Assembly: GCF_003255815.1 (NCBI RefSeq)
Contig: NC_037683.1
Location: 83,397,758 to 83,461,757, forward strand
DNA length: 64,000 bases
DNA from: Theropithecus gelada
Taxonomy: Eukaryota > Chordata > Mammalia > Primates > Cercopithecidae
Direction: 5' to 3'
Shown here: piece by piece, positions 13,390 through 25,075 of the stretch
How positions within the stretch are numbered: the stretch's first letter is position 1
How the letters are laid out: each line of letters opens with the position of its first letter
Position numbers and translations under genes: made by a program
The notes under the pieces: model-generated
What the model saw: only the letters and a program-made list of their open reading frames with translations
Told to the model about the DNA's origin: nothing
The model's database searches: none

Positions 13390-14225
13390 ACCAGTCATAT
13401 AAAAGTATAACACACACAACATTACAGTCACTATGATGTCAGTAGGTGTTAGGAATATTTTTTAGCTCCATTATAATCTTGTGAAATAACTGTCATATAT
13501 GTTGTCTGTCATTGACCAAAAATGTCATTGTGCAGCACATGATTGTGTATCAATAATAGCATTAAATATGGATGAATGAAACAATTGCATCAAAAGGCAG
13601 AGATTGGTAGACTATAAAAAATGTGATCTGACTATAAGCTGCCTACAGGAGACACATTAGATACAAATACATTGAAAGTAAAAGAATGCAAAAATATATA
13701 TCATGCAAATAGCAACCACAAAAAAGCTGTAGTGGCTATATTAATATCAGACAAAATCGACATTAAAAAAAAAGTGTTACTAGAGATAAAGAGGGATATT
13801 TTACAATGATAAAAGGATCAATATACTAGGAAGATTTAACTACTATAAACATATATGTACCTAATAACAGAGTACCAAAATATATGAAGCAAAAATAATC
13901 AGAGGATGGAGAAATAGACCAACAATACGAATTGAAAACTTTAATACTCCTCTTTCAATAATGAGTAGAACAACTATGCAGAAGATCAAAAAGAAAATAG
14001 ATGACTTGAACAACATGATAAGCCAACCTGACCTAGCCATCCATAGAACACTCTACCTAACAACAGAATATACATTCTTCTAACATGCACAGGGAACATT
14101 TTCAAGATAGAATGTAAGCTAGATCATAAAGCAAATCTCAATGAATTAAAAAGGACTGAAATCTCACAAAGTACCTTCTCCCACCAAGGGAATGAGATTA
14201 GAAATCGATACTGGAAAAAGCCTCA

Positions 14226-14529
14226 GCCTGTCATGGTGGCTCATGCCTATAATCCCACTATTTGGGAGGCTGAGGTGGGAGGATGGCCTGAAGCCGGGAG
14301 TTTGAGACCAGTCTGGGCAATATAGTAAAACTTCATCTCTAAACATTTTTTAAAAAATTAGCCAGGCATGGTGGTGAGTATCTGTGGTAGCAGCTACTTA
14401 GGAGGTTGAGGTGGGAGGATTGCTTGAGCCCAGGAGTTCGAGGGATGCAGTGAGCTATGATGGTACCACCCCTGCACCCCAGATTGGGCAGCAGAGCAAG
14501 ACCATGTCTCTAAAATAAATAAGTAAATA
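14226..14529 (+). mobile_element. Alu in L1 ORF2
   Basis: Both monomers are present, with many substitutions (old, AluJ-like) and an AAATAAATAAGTAAATAA tail. L1 resumes after it. Confidence 0.9.
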
Positions 14530-16063
14530 ACTAATGAAAACATATTTAAATTTTAAATTTTTTTTATTTTAAAAATTGAAAACCTATGAATATGTGGAAC
14601 TTAACACACACCTAAATAACCAATGGGTCATAGAAGAAATCAAAGAGGAGATCTGAAAATACTTTGAGATTAATAAAAATAAAGATACAACATGCCAAGA
14701 TGCAGAAAAGCAGTGCTTAGAGGGAAGTTTATAGCTGTAAGTGACTAGATTAAGAAAGAAGGAACTCAAACTAATAACTTAACATTCCATTTTAAGGAAA
14801 TAGAAAGAGAAGTGCAAACTAAATCTAAACAAGCAGAAGAGAGAAAATAATAAAAATCAGAGTGAAAATTAATGAAATAGATAATAGAAAAACAATAAAG
14901 AAAAATCAATAGAACTAAAATTTATTATTCGAAACAATCAACAAAGTGTACAAATCTTTAGCTACATTGACTAGGATAAAAGGGAGATGCCTGAAATTAG
15001 AATCAGTAATAAAAGTAGGATCATTCCTACTGTATTGACTTTACAGAGATGAAAAGGTTTATAAAGAAATACCATAAATAGTTGTCAGCCTAAAAGTTAA
15101 ATAACAGATGAAATGGACAAGTTCCTAGAAAGACTCAAACTATTGAAAATAAACTCAAAAATAGATATTTGAAGAGACATATAATAAGTGAAAAGATTGA
15201 GTTCAGGAAAAAAAGGACCACAAAGAAAAGCCCAGACCCAGATGGCATCACTGCTCAATTCTACCAGACATTTAAAATTTTAAGAAGAATTAATGTCAAT
15301 TCTCCAAAACTCTTCAAGAAAATAGATGAGGAAACATTTCCCACTTCGTTTTATGTTTCCTGTATTGCTCTGATATCCAAACCAGAAAAAGACATCCCAA
15401 GAAAACTATAGACCAATTTCTTATGAATATAGATGCAAAAATTCTCAACAAAATATTAACTAAAAGAATTTGGAAACATATAAATTATATACATGACCAA
15501 GTGAGATTTATCCCAAGAATGCAAGATAAGTACAGTAATGTAATACAACATATTAATAGAATAAAAACACAAAAAAACACAATCATCTCAATGAATACAG
15601 AAAGAATATTTGACAAAATTTAACACCATTCCATGATGTAAAAACTATCAACAATGAGAAACAGAAGAAAATTTTTTCAACCAGATAAAGGGCATCTACA
15701 AAAACCTGGCATTATTATATAGCTAACATTATACTTAATGGTAAAAGAGTGGTGACTTTCTCCCCAAGGTCAGGAACAAGAGAAGAATGTCTACTCTTAC
15801 CACTTCTATTTAATATTGTATTGGAGGTTCTAACCAGGGCAGTTAGGCAATAAAAGGAAATAAAGGATATTCAGATTGGAAAGGAAGAAGTAAAACTATT
15901 TATATTAGTAGATAACATAGTCTTGTATATAGAAAATCTTAAGAAACCCACCCAAAATGATTAGAACTAGTGAACAAGTTCAGCAAATTTGCAGGATACA
16001 AATTAATTGTATTTTTATACACAGACAATGAATGCTCCAAAAAGGAAACTAAGAAAACAATAC

Positions 16064-16210
16064 TGGCTGAGTCCGGTGGCTCATGCCTGCAATCTTAGCA
16101 CTTTGGGAGGCTGAGGCAGGAGGATTGCTTGACCCCAGAAGTTGAAGACCAGCCTGGGCAACAAAGGAGGAGACCCTGTCTCTAAAGACAAAAAAAAAGA
16201 AAAGAAAAGG
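16064..16210 (+). mobile_element. Alu left-monomer copy in L1
   Basis: About 130 bp of left-monomer sequence followed directly by an A-rich tail with GAAAAG units. The right arm is absent. Flanking GAAACTAAGAAAACAAT and GGAAACAAT suggest a target duplication. A free left Alu monomer or a truncated Alu is possible. Confidence 0.8.
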
Positions 16211-18035
16211 AAACAATCCCGTGCATAAAAAAGAATAAAATATTAAAATATTTAGGAACAAATTTAGCAAAAGAAGTGTGGCATTTATACCCTGGAAACT
16301 ACATAGATACTAAAGACCTAGATAGATGGAAATCAACCCATATTCATGCATCAGAAGATTTAATATTGTTAAGATGGCAATATTCCACAAACTGATCTAC
16401 AGATTCAACACTACTCCTAATCAGAATCCCTGTGGATTTTTTTTTTTTTTTTTTTTTTTTTTTGTAGAAATTGACAAGCTGATTGTAAAATTCATGTATA
16501 ATTGCAAGGAACCAAAAATAGCTGGAAAAATCCTGAAAAAGAATAAAATAGGAGAACTCACACTTCCCAACTTCAAAACATACCATAAACAATGGTAATG
16601 AAGACTGGCAAAACAATAGATATATGGACAATAGAACAGAATGGAGAGTCCAGAAATAGATGCATACACCTATGGTCAACTGATTTATGACAAGGGTGTT
16701 ATGACCATTCAATGGGAAGATAAGAATCTTCTCAACAAATAGTGCTGATACCACTGGATAACTACATATGAAAGAATAGGTCGGACTCTTACCTAACACC
16801 ATTAAAAAAAAACAAAACAAAACAAAAAAAAACAGCTCAAAATAGATGAAAGACCTAGATATAAGAGCTAAAATGATAAAATTGTTAGAAGAAAGCATAG
16901 TATATCTTCATGACCTTGAATTTGACATGTCATTCTTATATATGGCACCAAAACCATGGACAACAAAAGAAAAAATAGATTAATTGGACTTTGTCAAAAT
17001 TAAAAACTTTAATGCATTACAGGACACAATCAGGAAAGTGAAAGACAACTCACAGAATGGGAGAAAATATTTGCAAATCATACATCTGATAATGAAATTG
17101 TATCTAGAATGTAAAGATACAAGTTCTTTGTGAGTTCTTTACGACTCAATGTAAAAGTAAAATAACCTGATTAGAAAGTGGGCAAAGGGTCTTAATAGAC
17201 TTTTCTCTAAAAAGATATTCAGATGGCCAGTAAGCACATGGAAAGATGATTTACACCATTAGTCATCAGGGAAATGCAAATTAAACCAAAAGCAGATGTT
17301 ACTTCACACTGACTGGGATGGCTAGAATAAAAACGGTAAATAATGACAAGAAGTGTTGCTGAAGATGTAGAGAAATTGGAACCCTCATACACCACCAGTG
17401 GGAATGTAACATGATTCCACTGCTTTGGAAAACAGTCTGGCAGTTCCTGGCATAATTAAACATAGAGTTACCATATGCCTGAGCAATTCTAATCCTAGGT
17501 ATATAAGAGAAAAGAAGACATATGTCCACGGAAAAACTTAAACACAAATGTGCATAGCAGCATTATTCATAATAGCCCAGAGGTGGAAATAACTCAAATG
17601 TCTATCAGTAAATGAATAAACAAAATGTGGTATATTCATACAATGGAATATTATTTCAGCCAATACAATGGAGACTAATACATGCTATAATTTGGATAAA
17701 CCTTGAAAACATGCCAAGTGAAAGAAGTCACTTACAAAAGACCACATCAGTTGATCCATTCATATGAAAGCCCAGAATATGGAAATCTATGGAAACAGAA
17801 ATTGGATTAGTGTTTGCTTAAGACTGAGGAGGGAATGGGTGGATATGAGGGTGGTATCTAGAGACTGTAACCATATGGAGTTTCTTGTTGATGTGATAAA
17901 AATGGCATAAAATTGACTGTAGTGAAGGTTGCACATATCTGTGAATACACTAAAAACCATTTAAGTGTAGACTTTAAATGAGTGAATTGTATGGTTTGTG
18001 AATTATATCTAAATAGAGTTGTTTAAACATAAATG

Positions 18036-18514
18036 AAAGGGTTGATGAGAGAGGGAAGAGGAACAGAGGAATAAAATATGTAAAATAATACAGTACTAAA
18101 ACTTAGGAAAATATTGGCTAGTGTGGGTTTTTCAGTGGCAGTGAGGGAAGGATGCTTCATCATTGAGTTACGTATAACCTTTATTGAAACGCTGAAGTCA
18201 CACTAAAAATGATAAATATACATGCAGATTTACCTCCTTAATATATTGAAACAGAAGAAATTCAGAAACATATTATAAAGCTTTCTTATATTTATTTAAG
18301 GGTCCACACTCTCCCCAGGGTTCCAAAGTATTTGCACATCCTGCTTAAAACTTAGAGTGTCCTTGTAAGGTTCAGTGGTAATTAAGAATTATCACTGTTG
18401 TATTTAGAGAAAGAAGACATAGAAAATTTATGATTTTACCCTGCATATATTCCTGGATATTATTTCATTTTAAAAACCTATGTTGTCCTCCAATATAAAG
18501 TAAACTCCATGATT
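18036..18514. other. No recognisable feature
   Basis: AT-rich sequence after the L1 3' end. I see no repeat family, gene or RNA in it. Confidence 0.4.
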
Positions 18515-18735
18515 CATTTTTTCAACAAATGTTTATCAAAACCCTAAAGTGCTCCAAGCACTGTTCTAGGTGCTTGGGGTACCTTAGAGACCAAAACAGA
18601 AAATTTTGTATCCTCATGGAAGATGCATTCTGTTAAGGGAAAACAGACAACAATCAATAAACATAATAAATAAATAGATTGTAATGTGTGTTTGAAAGTG
18701 GCTAGTTTTATGGAGAAAATAGGCCATGAGAACAT
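18515..18735 (-). repeat. L2 3' fragment
   Basis: The plus strand shows the reversed L2 3' end (AAGCACTGTTCTAGGTGCTT, then CCTCATGGAAGATGCATTCT). Confidence 0.75.
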
Positions 18736-18744
18736 TGACTTACT

Positions 18745-18840
18745 GTGTTTTTATCTGTGCCAACCCTGGTACCCAGAGGAGCACTGGTCCAGAGAAGCAC
18801 AATGAATATTTGTTGAATAAATAAATGAATGAATAGATGC
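18745..18840 (+). repeat. L2/MIR 3'-end fragment
   Basis: Ends in the AATGAATATTTGTTGAATAA and AATGAATGAAT tail typical of L2 3' ends, in the direction opposite to the neighbouring L2 piece. Confidence 0.6.
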
Positions 18841-18969
18841 AGTTCAAACTGTATGTTTGGCTTCTAAAGATTTACAGTTTGTACTTTTGGATTGGTTTTC
18901 TTTTAAAAAATCACTGTAGCTATAGAAAGAATTTAATATCTGTCCCCCTTCCCATTAGGCTTTGCTCTC

Positions 18970-19075
18970 TAAGAGGAGGCGAAGTGTAGTGGTTAAGCGC
19001 AAAAATCTCTGGAGCCAGACTGTATGGATTCAAATGCCAGATTTACTACTTATTATTTCTGACAACTTTAATTAT
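18970..19075 (+). repeat. MIR fragment
   Basis: GTGTAGTGGTTAAGCGCAAA followed by CTGGAGCCAGACTGTATGG matches the 5' part of MIR. Confidence 0.8.
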
Positions 19076-20840
19076 GTTTATATCAATTTTAAAATTGCAT
19101 TCATTTCATTCAACTACAATTTGAGGCTCTGTGTTTTGAAGACCTCCTTGCTACAGATAATTTTGATGTTGTGTGCTAACTTCATCTTTATAATTCCCTT
19201 AAACTCTTATATGTAATCAACATTTATTATGTGTCGGTTGTTTACAAGAAACTGTGCTGAGTCCTAAAGGTATCATATAATGATGTGCCTGTCATAGGTG
19301 ATGTAGATGGACCTTTAGGGCTGTCGTCAGTTGGAAACTTGATGCATCTAGATTCTACGCAAGATGTGAACTCTTTTGTCAGCTAAGAGTCTCATTCACA
19401 TCTAACATCCTCGGAACCTTACACAGTGATTGGTACATATAGACATATGGCACATTTTTTTTTACGAATAAAGAAAAAGTTATGATTTAGTAATACCAAT
19501 CACTTATATACGTACACAGCACACATTTGCAACTGATTGGGCATCCTGTTTAGTATATATCTGGGCCTGGGTCTGAGATTGGCCCATTTAGGTCTGGACT
19601 CCCTTTCAGAGCAACAAAGTCTGCATGGACTTTGTAGGTGACTTGTAGCTTGGCAGCAGCCCAGGAAACTGCTTCTCTATCTTAGACATCCGCCAGCCTG
19701 GAGTGAAGTTCAGAGAGTAACTCTCTCCTTCCTTGGATGCACTGTTGCAACCCTCCCTTGTGGGCTGGTTGTTCATTTTTGTGTTTTGGTTACATTCTTT
19801 TATTTCTTCATCTTTTTTTTTTTTTTTTTTTTAGTTCTGTTTTAAAAGTAAAACAACAGTAGGGTTTGTTAAGACATTGCAAATGGTAATTTATTAGCTG
19901 TGATATAACGGTATCAGGAAATAGCAAGTCTTTGGCTGTTTATTTCCCTCGCGGTGGATGGAAAGAGTAAGTATAGCAATGTTTCAGTTGCTATGGATAC
20001 CAAGTCTTTGAGATAATAGAATCCTTTTAACATAATCCAGTTCCATTAGATTGGCTTTTCTCTTGAATGTTACATCTACCAAACATACTTTCTTTTCTCA
20101 GTACAAAAATTTATATCCCTTTTTCTCAATATTGGCAAGTGTTATTTTAATTTTTCCTCCAATTTTGCCCTGCAGTTTATCTTTTTCCTATATCTCCTCT
20201 TTCCTACATCAGAAAAGATAACATGGAAAAGTAAACTGTATCTCTATCTTTCCCTCTAGCTAAGCAGGAAAATGGATTTAGTTTCACACAATTATATGCA
20301 AGTACCACAACATAATTTGTCCAGGTGTGATGTTTAGATCTTTTTAACTCAAACCACAAAAGCTAGGTTAATTATAAAAGGCATATAAACATCTCCTCAA
20401 CATTCCATTGGCTCATTGACTCAGATGTCTTCAAAATAGAATCTCTTTGGGATGTATAATTTTGAATACAGCATTAAGTAAATGACTGTTGCAGAGGAAA
20501 AAGAAATCACCAAGTGTTCAAAAGAAAACTCAAAAAGTGGCAGCTCATAGTTCATGGATATAAGTAAATCTATTCCCATGTATGAAAGTAGTCAGACTTC
20601 TTGCTAAGAACATACATTAAAAAAGTTTAAAATGTTAGTTAAATCATAATTCATCTTTTTTTTTAAGAGAAATCATTTTAGTAAATTTATAACAGCACTA
20701 ATTTTTTGAACTCTTGCTTTGGTCTCTCATTCCTAATGCTATCTTGTATTTATCTTTACAGAGGGATTCAGTTCATTATATACATCTAAAATTCTGTGCA
20801 ATGAATATTTTTTGCAGTGTTGTGCTGGAATCTGTCATGC
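19076..20840. other. Low-repeat stretch
   Basis: No gene is recognised. It contains a poly-T run at 19810-19832 and a possible weak L2-like piece at about 19215-19290. The rest is unassigned. Confidence 0.4.
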
Positions 20841-20975
20841 TGAAGAAGAAATGGCCAGCGTATGTGTCATGAGGCTGGATTTTAGTCCCAGCTCTGCCTG
20901 CGTTTGTGTGGCCTCAAATGAGTCATTTAACCTCTTGGGTCTTAATTTCATCATCCAAAAATTCGAAGTCAGACT
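20841..20975 (+). repeat. MIR fragment
   Basis: The AGTCCCAGCTCTGCCTGC, then CATTTAACCTCTTGGGTC, then TTCATCATC order follows the MIR core. Confidence 0.7.
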
Positions 20976-21289
20976 ACATTATTTTCCAGAGCCCCTTGAC
21001 ATCCCAAAATATCTACATTGCTTTGAAATTTATCCACATCTCCAATTGATTTCCAGCATCAAGGTTAGAAACTGTTTTAAATAGGCTTACTGAGTTCAAA
21101 ACCAAATAGAAAAGAGAAAGTCTTAGAAGTGCAAGCCTGCAAGCAACCTTATTTCCATCCTGTACTGTATTGACAAGAATTTTAAATTTACAGTGGAAAA
21201 TAGGAATTAGACCATATTCAGGTGGCTAGTTTCAAAACCTTTATTGTTGGTGATATTTTCTCCAGATGGAGAGTAGGTATATAAAAGTA

Positions 21290-21535
21290 ATCCTGGCTAC
21301 GGCTAACATTTATTGTTCCTGTAGTAAATTCCAGACACTTTGCTGAGTGCTTTTTGTGGTTCAGCCCATCAAACCTTGCAGCAACCCTATGAGGCAGGTA
21401 TTATAATATCCATTTTATAGGTGAAAATGAACACAATAAGGAATGAAAATCTAAGTCGTTTGTCCTAAGTGGCTCTACTAGTAATTGGCAGCCCCAGGAT
21501 TTAAATTCATGCTGTCCGACTCTGTCTAGAGCATA
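21290..21535 (-). repeat. MIR, reverse orientation
   Basis: CAACCCTATGAGGCAGGTAT and CCATTTTATAGGTGAAAATG, then a CCCCAGGATTTAAATTCA block: reversed MIR in order. Confidence 0.85.
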
Positions 21536-21593
21536 CAAATACTATAATGCACAGATGGTTTTTTTTTTCTTTTTGATGTGTGTGTGGCTTATA

Positions 21594-21807
21594 CAGTTGA
21601 TCCTTGGACAACACAGGTTTGAATTGTGCAGGTTCACTTATATTTCCATCAACTGCAGATTGAAAATACAGTATTCAAAGGATGTGAAACCTGTGTATAC
21701 AGTGGGCTGACTTTTCCTATATGTGGGTTCTGCAGGGTGGACTGTGGGACTTGAGAATGTAGCAATGATCCTGAAAAGAACCCCGCACGTATATCAAAGG
21801 ATGATTG
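21594..21807 (+). mobile_element. Tigger-type miniature DNA transposon
   Basis: Begins CAGTTGATCCTTGGACAAC and ends CAAAGGATGATTG, imperfect terminal inverted repeats, with TA on both sides (21592-21593 and 21808-21809). It is 214 bp with no coding capacity, mobilised in trans by a pogo-like transposase. Confidence 0.8.
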
Positions 21808-21815
21808 TATATTCA

Positions 21816-22127
21816 TTTTTGTTGTCGTTTTGTTTTGCTTTGAGACAGTCTCACTCTGTTTCCCAGGCCAGAGTGCAGTGTCATGATTGTAGCTCACTGT
21901 TACTTTGACCTCTTGGGTTCAAGCAATTCTCCCACCTCAGCCTTCTGAGTAGCTGGAACTACACGCTCATGCCACCAGGCCCAGCTAATGTCTTCATTTC
22001 AAAATTTTTTTTAGAGACAAGGCTCCCTATGTTGCCAGGCTGGTCTCTAACTCCTGGCCTCAAGCAGTTCTCCTGCCTTGGCCTTCCAAAGTGTTGGGAT
22101 TACAGGCATGAGCCACCATGCATGACC
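21816..22127 (-). mobile_element. Alu
   Basis: A T-rich head (TTTTGTTTTGCTTTGAGACAG), then both monomers, ending GCCACCATGCATGACC. It is diverged (AluJ-like). Confidence 0.92.
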
Positions 22128-22509
22128 TATCTATTCTTTATATGTTTTGACAAAAACTCATTATCTCCCTTGCATTCCCCAATCCAGTTCTTCTCTGCAT
22201 GCCTGGTCTCAGTGAAAGGCACTATTTGCACTAATGACATAAGACAGACACCTGGAAATTACACTTGATTATCTCCCTTCCCCTCACTTCACTTACCATC
22301 CATGCCACCCATCACTAAGTCCTATCAGCTAAATGTATTAAATAGCTCTCAAAATGCATGTTTCAGAGTCCCAGAGAAAACCTGGAATACTAAAAGAATT
22401 TTACCTAAGGGATTTTGATGAAGAGACCATTTATAGATGTGTGGGAAAACCTAAGAATCTGCAAGAAATGGTGGCGCACCAAGGGACTAGCAATAGTGGA
22501 TGCTGTTAG
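22128..22509. other. Unassigned sequence
   Basis: No repeat family or gene recognised. Confidence 0.4.
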
Positions 22510-22995
22510 CATCTTTATGGGTTGAATCGTGTCCTCCCAAAAAATACATATTGGAGTTGTAACCCCCAATACCTTGGAATGTGACTTTATTTGGAGATAG
22601 ATCCTTTACAGGGGTAATCACTTGAAAATGAGATCACAGGGTGGATACTAATCCAATATGACTAATGTCCTCATAAAAAAGGAAAATGTGGATACATAGA
22701 GACACACATACACAGGGATACTGCCATGTGAACACAAAGGCAGAGATCAGGGTGGTGTGTCTGGTATGCCAAGGAACACAGAAGATTGTCAGGAAGCCAC
22801 TAGGAAAGTGGCATAGGACACATTCACCCTCACAGCTGTCAGAAGGAACCAACCCACCTACTCCGCCCAACCACCCCCCCTTTTTTTTTTGAGACAGGGT
22901 TTCACTCATGACCAGGCTGGAGTGATCTCAGTCTTCTAAATTCTATAATGCTAGTTTGTGGTACTTTGTTATGGCAGCCCTAGCAAACTAATACA
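22510..22995 (+). repeat. MLT1-type MaLR LTR
   Basis: GGTTGAATCGTGTCCTCCCA start, an AATGTGACTTTATTTGG block, then GTTATGGCAGCCCTAGCAAA and CTAATACAG at the end. An Alu fragment splits it at 22873-22931. Confidence 0.82.
22873..22931 (-). mobile_element. Short Alu fragment in MLT1
   Basis: A T-run then GAGACAGGGTTTCACTCATG and CCAGGCTGGAGTG: only about 50 bases of Alu. Confidence 0.6.
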
Positions 22996-23837
22996 GGATC
23001 CTTTGGCTTGAAGGTGCATGGAAAGAGGACAATATTCTAGGAAGCAGGTGAGAGCCACGACTGTAGAAGAGGGACTGCTTCTCAGGAACTGTGGCCAAAG
23101 GGAAACGCATTTTTCAGCATTTATTGGCTAAAAATCACCAACTATTTGCTTACTCTGAAATAATTGTGCTTATACAGGAAAGGTGCAATAAATGTTTGAT
23201 TCTTTTCCTTTGTTTACTAGTTTTCAGAATAATGGCTTGTTTTCCTAGAAATCTCCAAAGATGTCTGTTTTTTTTCTGCATCATGAACTCATAGATTTTT
23301 TAACATACCAGCATTTTGCAATCCATTGCAAGCATTATCATTTTCTTACTCACATTGAACTAGTTTTTGGCCAAAACCAGCCACTTTGGGCTGGCTATTT
23401 TGACATTTTTATATAGCCCCAGTGATCTCTGACAAATTCCTCACTTTCCAGTATGACAAGATGCCTGGGCTCAGCTTGATCATTTCTTGTCCCAGACCTG
23501 AGAAGAGCCATTTCTCCAGGGAGCTCTGTCTGGTTCATTTGAGTGGGAAATAGCAGAGACTACAGTATGACTATCCCTGATTTTTGATGGTGCTTCATCT
23601 TGACATCTTTGGAAATGGCAGTTTCCTCTTTGGGTGGTGTCAGTGGGAGGGTATTGTGAGGTAGGGGTTATATGGCTTCTTCCTGTAAATTGACAGTTAC
23701 ACAGACTGTTCCTCCCATAAAGGCATGGTTTGATGACATTGCTGTTGTTTTTTTCCTGCTGGATCAGTAGGTTAGGTTAGGAAAACAGAAGTCTCTTAAA
23801 AAATTCCAGTTATTACAAATTTTAATAAGGAGATGCC
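22996..23837. other. Low-repeat stretch
   Basis: No gene or repeat recognised. A weak palindrome around GGCCAAAACCAGCC and GGCTGGCTATTTT lies at about 23370-23402. Confidence 0.4.
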
Positions 23838-24500
23838 ATATGCTGAATTGTCCCTCTCCACCCTTCAAAGGTATATGTTGAAGCCTTAACCCCCAATGTG
23901 ATGGTATTTGGAGATAAGACGCTTTGGGAGGTAACTAAGTTTAGATGAAATCATAAGAGTATGACCCTTACGATAAAATTAGTGCCCTTAAACAAACAGA
24001 CACTAAGAGCTTGTGCCCTTTTCCTCTTTCTACCCATATGCATCAAGGAAAGCCTTGTGAGGACACAGTGAGAATGCAGCTGTTTGTAAGCCAGGAAGAT
24101 GGGCCTCACCAGGAGCTGAATTAGCCAGTGCCTTGATCTTTGACTTCCCAGCCTCTAGAACTGTGATAAATAAATGTCTGTTGTTTAAGCCACCCAACCT
24201 ATGGCATTTTTAAAAATTATTTTTATTGTGGTAAAATACATATAACATGAAATTTACTGTATTAACCATTTTTAAGTGTGCAGTTCAGTGGTATTAAGTA
24301 CATTCATAATGTTGTGTAGCCATCACTACAATCCATCTCCATTATTCTTTTCATCTTGTAAAACTGAACTCTATAACCATTAAACAATAACTCCTATTCC
24401 TCTCTCGCCCAGTTCCTGGCAACCATCATTCTACTTTTTGTCTTTATGATTTTGAAAATCTATAGTATTTTGTTATAACAACCTGAGCTAAGATAGAAAT
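23838..24500 (+). repeat. MLT1-type MaLR LTR, split by an L1 fragment
   Basis: The sequence TGTTGAAGCCTTAACCCCCA, AATGTGATGGTATTTGGAG, GGACACAGTGAGAATGCAGC and ATAAATAAATGTCTGTTGTT follows MLT1. The terminal TTTTGTTATAACAACCTGAG resumes after 24470. Confidence 0.85.
24213..24470 (-). mobile_element. L1 3' end inserted in MLT1
   Basis: Reversed L1 3' UTR: GTGGTAAAATACATATAACA, CAGTTCAGTGGTATTAAGTA and CCCAGTTCCTGGCAACCATC. A T-rich start marks the poly-A side. Confidence 0.75.
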
Positions 24501-24529
24501 GTCCCACTTCTGGTATCAAAATCTATTAT

Positions 24530-25075
24530 TTAGAGTTCTCTAGAGAAACAGAACCAGTAGGATCTATCTATGTATGTATCTGTCTGTCTGTCTATCTATC
24601 TAGACATATGCAGGAAGTAATTTATTAAAAGGAATTGGCTCATGTGATTATGGAGGCTAAGAAGTCCCATGATCTGCAGATGGCAAGCTAGCGACCCAGG
24701 AGAGCCAATGTTGTAGTTCCGGTCTGAGTCTAAAGACCTGAGAACCAAGAGAGCTGATGGTGTAAGTTCCAGTCTAAGTCCAAAGACCTGAGAATGGAAG
24801 AATCAATAGTGTAGGACTTAGTTTGAGTGCAGGAGAAGACTGATGTCTCACCTTATGCAGTTGGGAGAGAAATTCTCCATTTCTCTGCTTTCTTGTTCTA
24901 TTCAGCCCCTCCATGAATTGGAAGAGGCCCATCTACATTGAGAAGGGTCATCTTTACTCAGTCTACCAATTAAAATGCTAATCTCATCCAGAAAAACTCT
25001 CTCACAGATATACCCAGAAATAATGTTTAACCAAATATCTGGGTACCACATGACCTGGTCATATACACTCATAAG
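24530..25075 (-). repeat. ERVL LTR, MLT2-like (second copy)
   Basis: Same family as 9762-10330: AGTTCTCTAGAGAAACAGAA, GGAATTGGCTCATGTGATT, GAGGCTAAGAAGTCCCATGA and a sense-strand AATAAATTACTTCC. It contains a GTAT/CTGT/CTAT tetranucleotide run at 24560-24603. Confidence 0.78.

Larger units (their letters stand above)
13546..17300 (+). pseudogene. L1 ORF2 remnant (endonuclease to C-terminal region)
   Basis: The endonuclease part is recognisable from about 13650. RT is seen in 15169-15411 (KSPDPDGITAQFYQTFK, then ALISKPEKD) and 15423-15623 ([11 protein letters not shown], then [11 protein letters not shown]). The RT catalytic box usually written FADD reads LVDN at 15905-15916, so the second Asp is lost. 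The C-terminal region continues past a second L1 poly-T run (16438-16463) to about 17.3 kb. Two Alus interrupt it (14226 and 16064). ORF2 would nick DNA and reverse-transcribe L1 RNA; this copy is inactive. Confidence 0.85.

Noticed and set aside
16344..16898. 184-codon minus-strand frame
   Set aside because: Antisense to L1 ORF2 and carries a Lys run from the poly-T tract.
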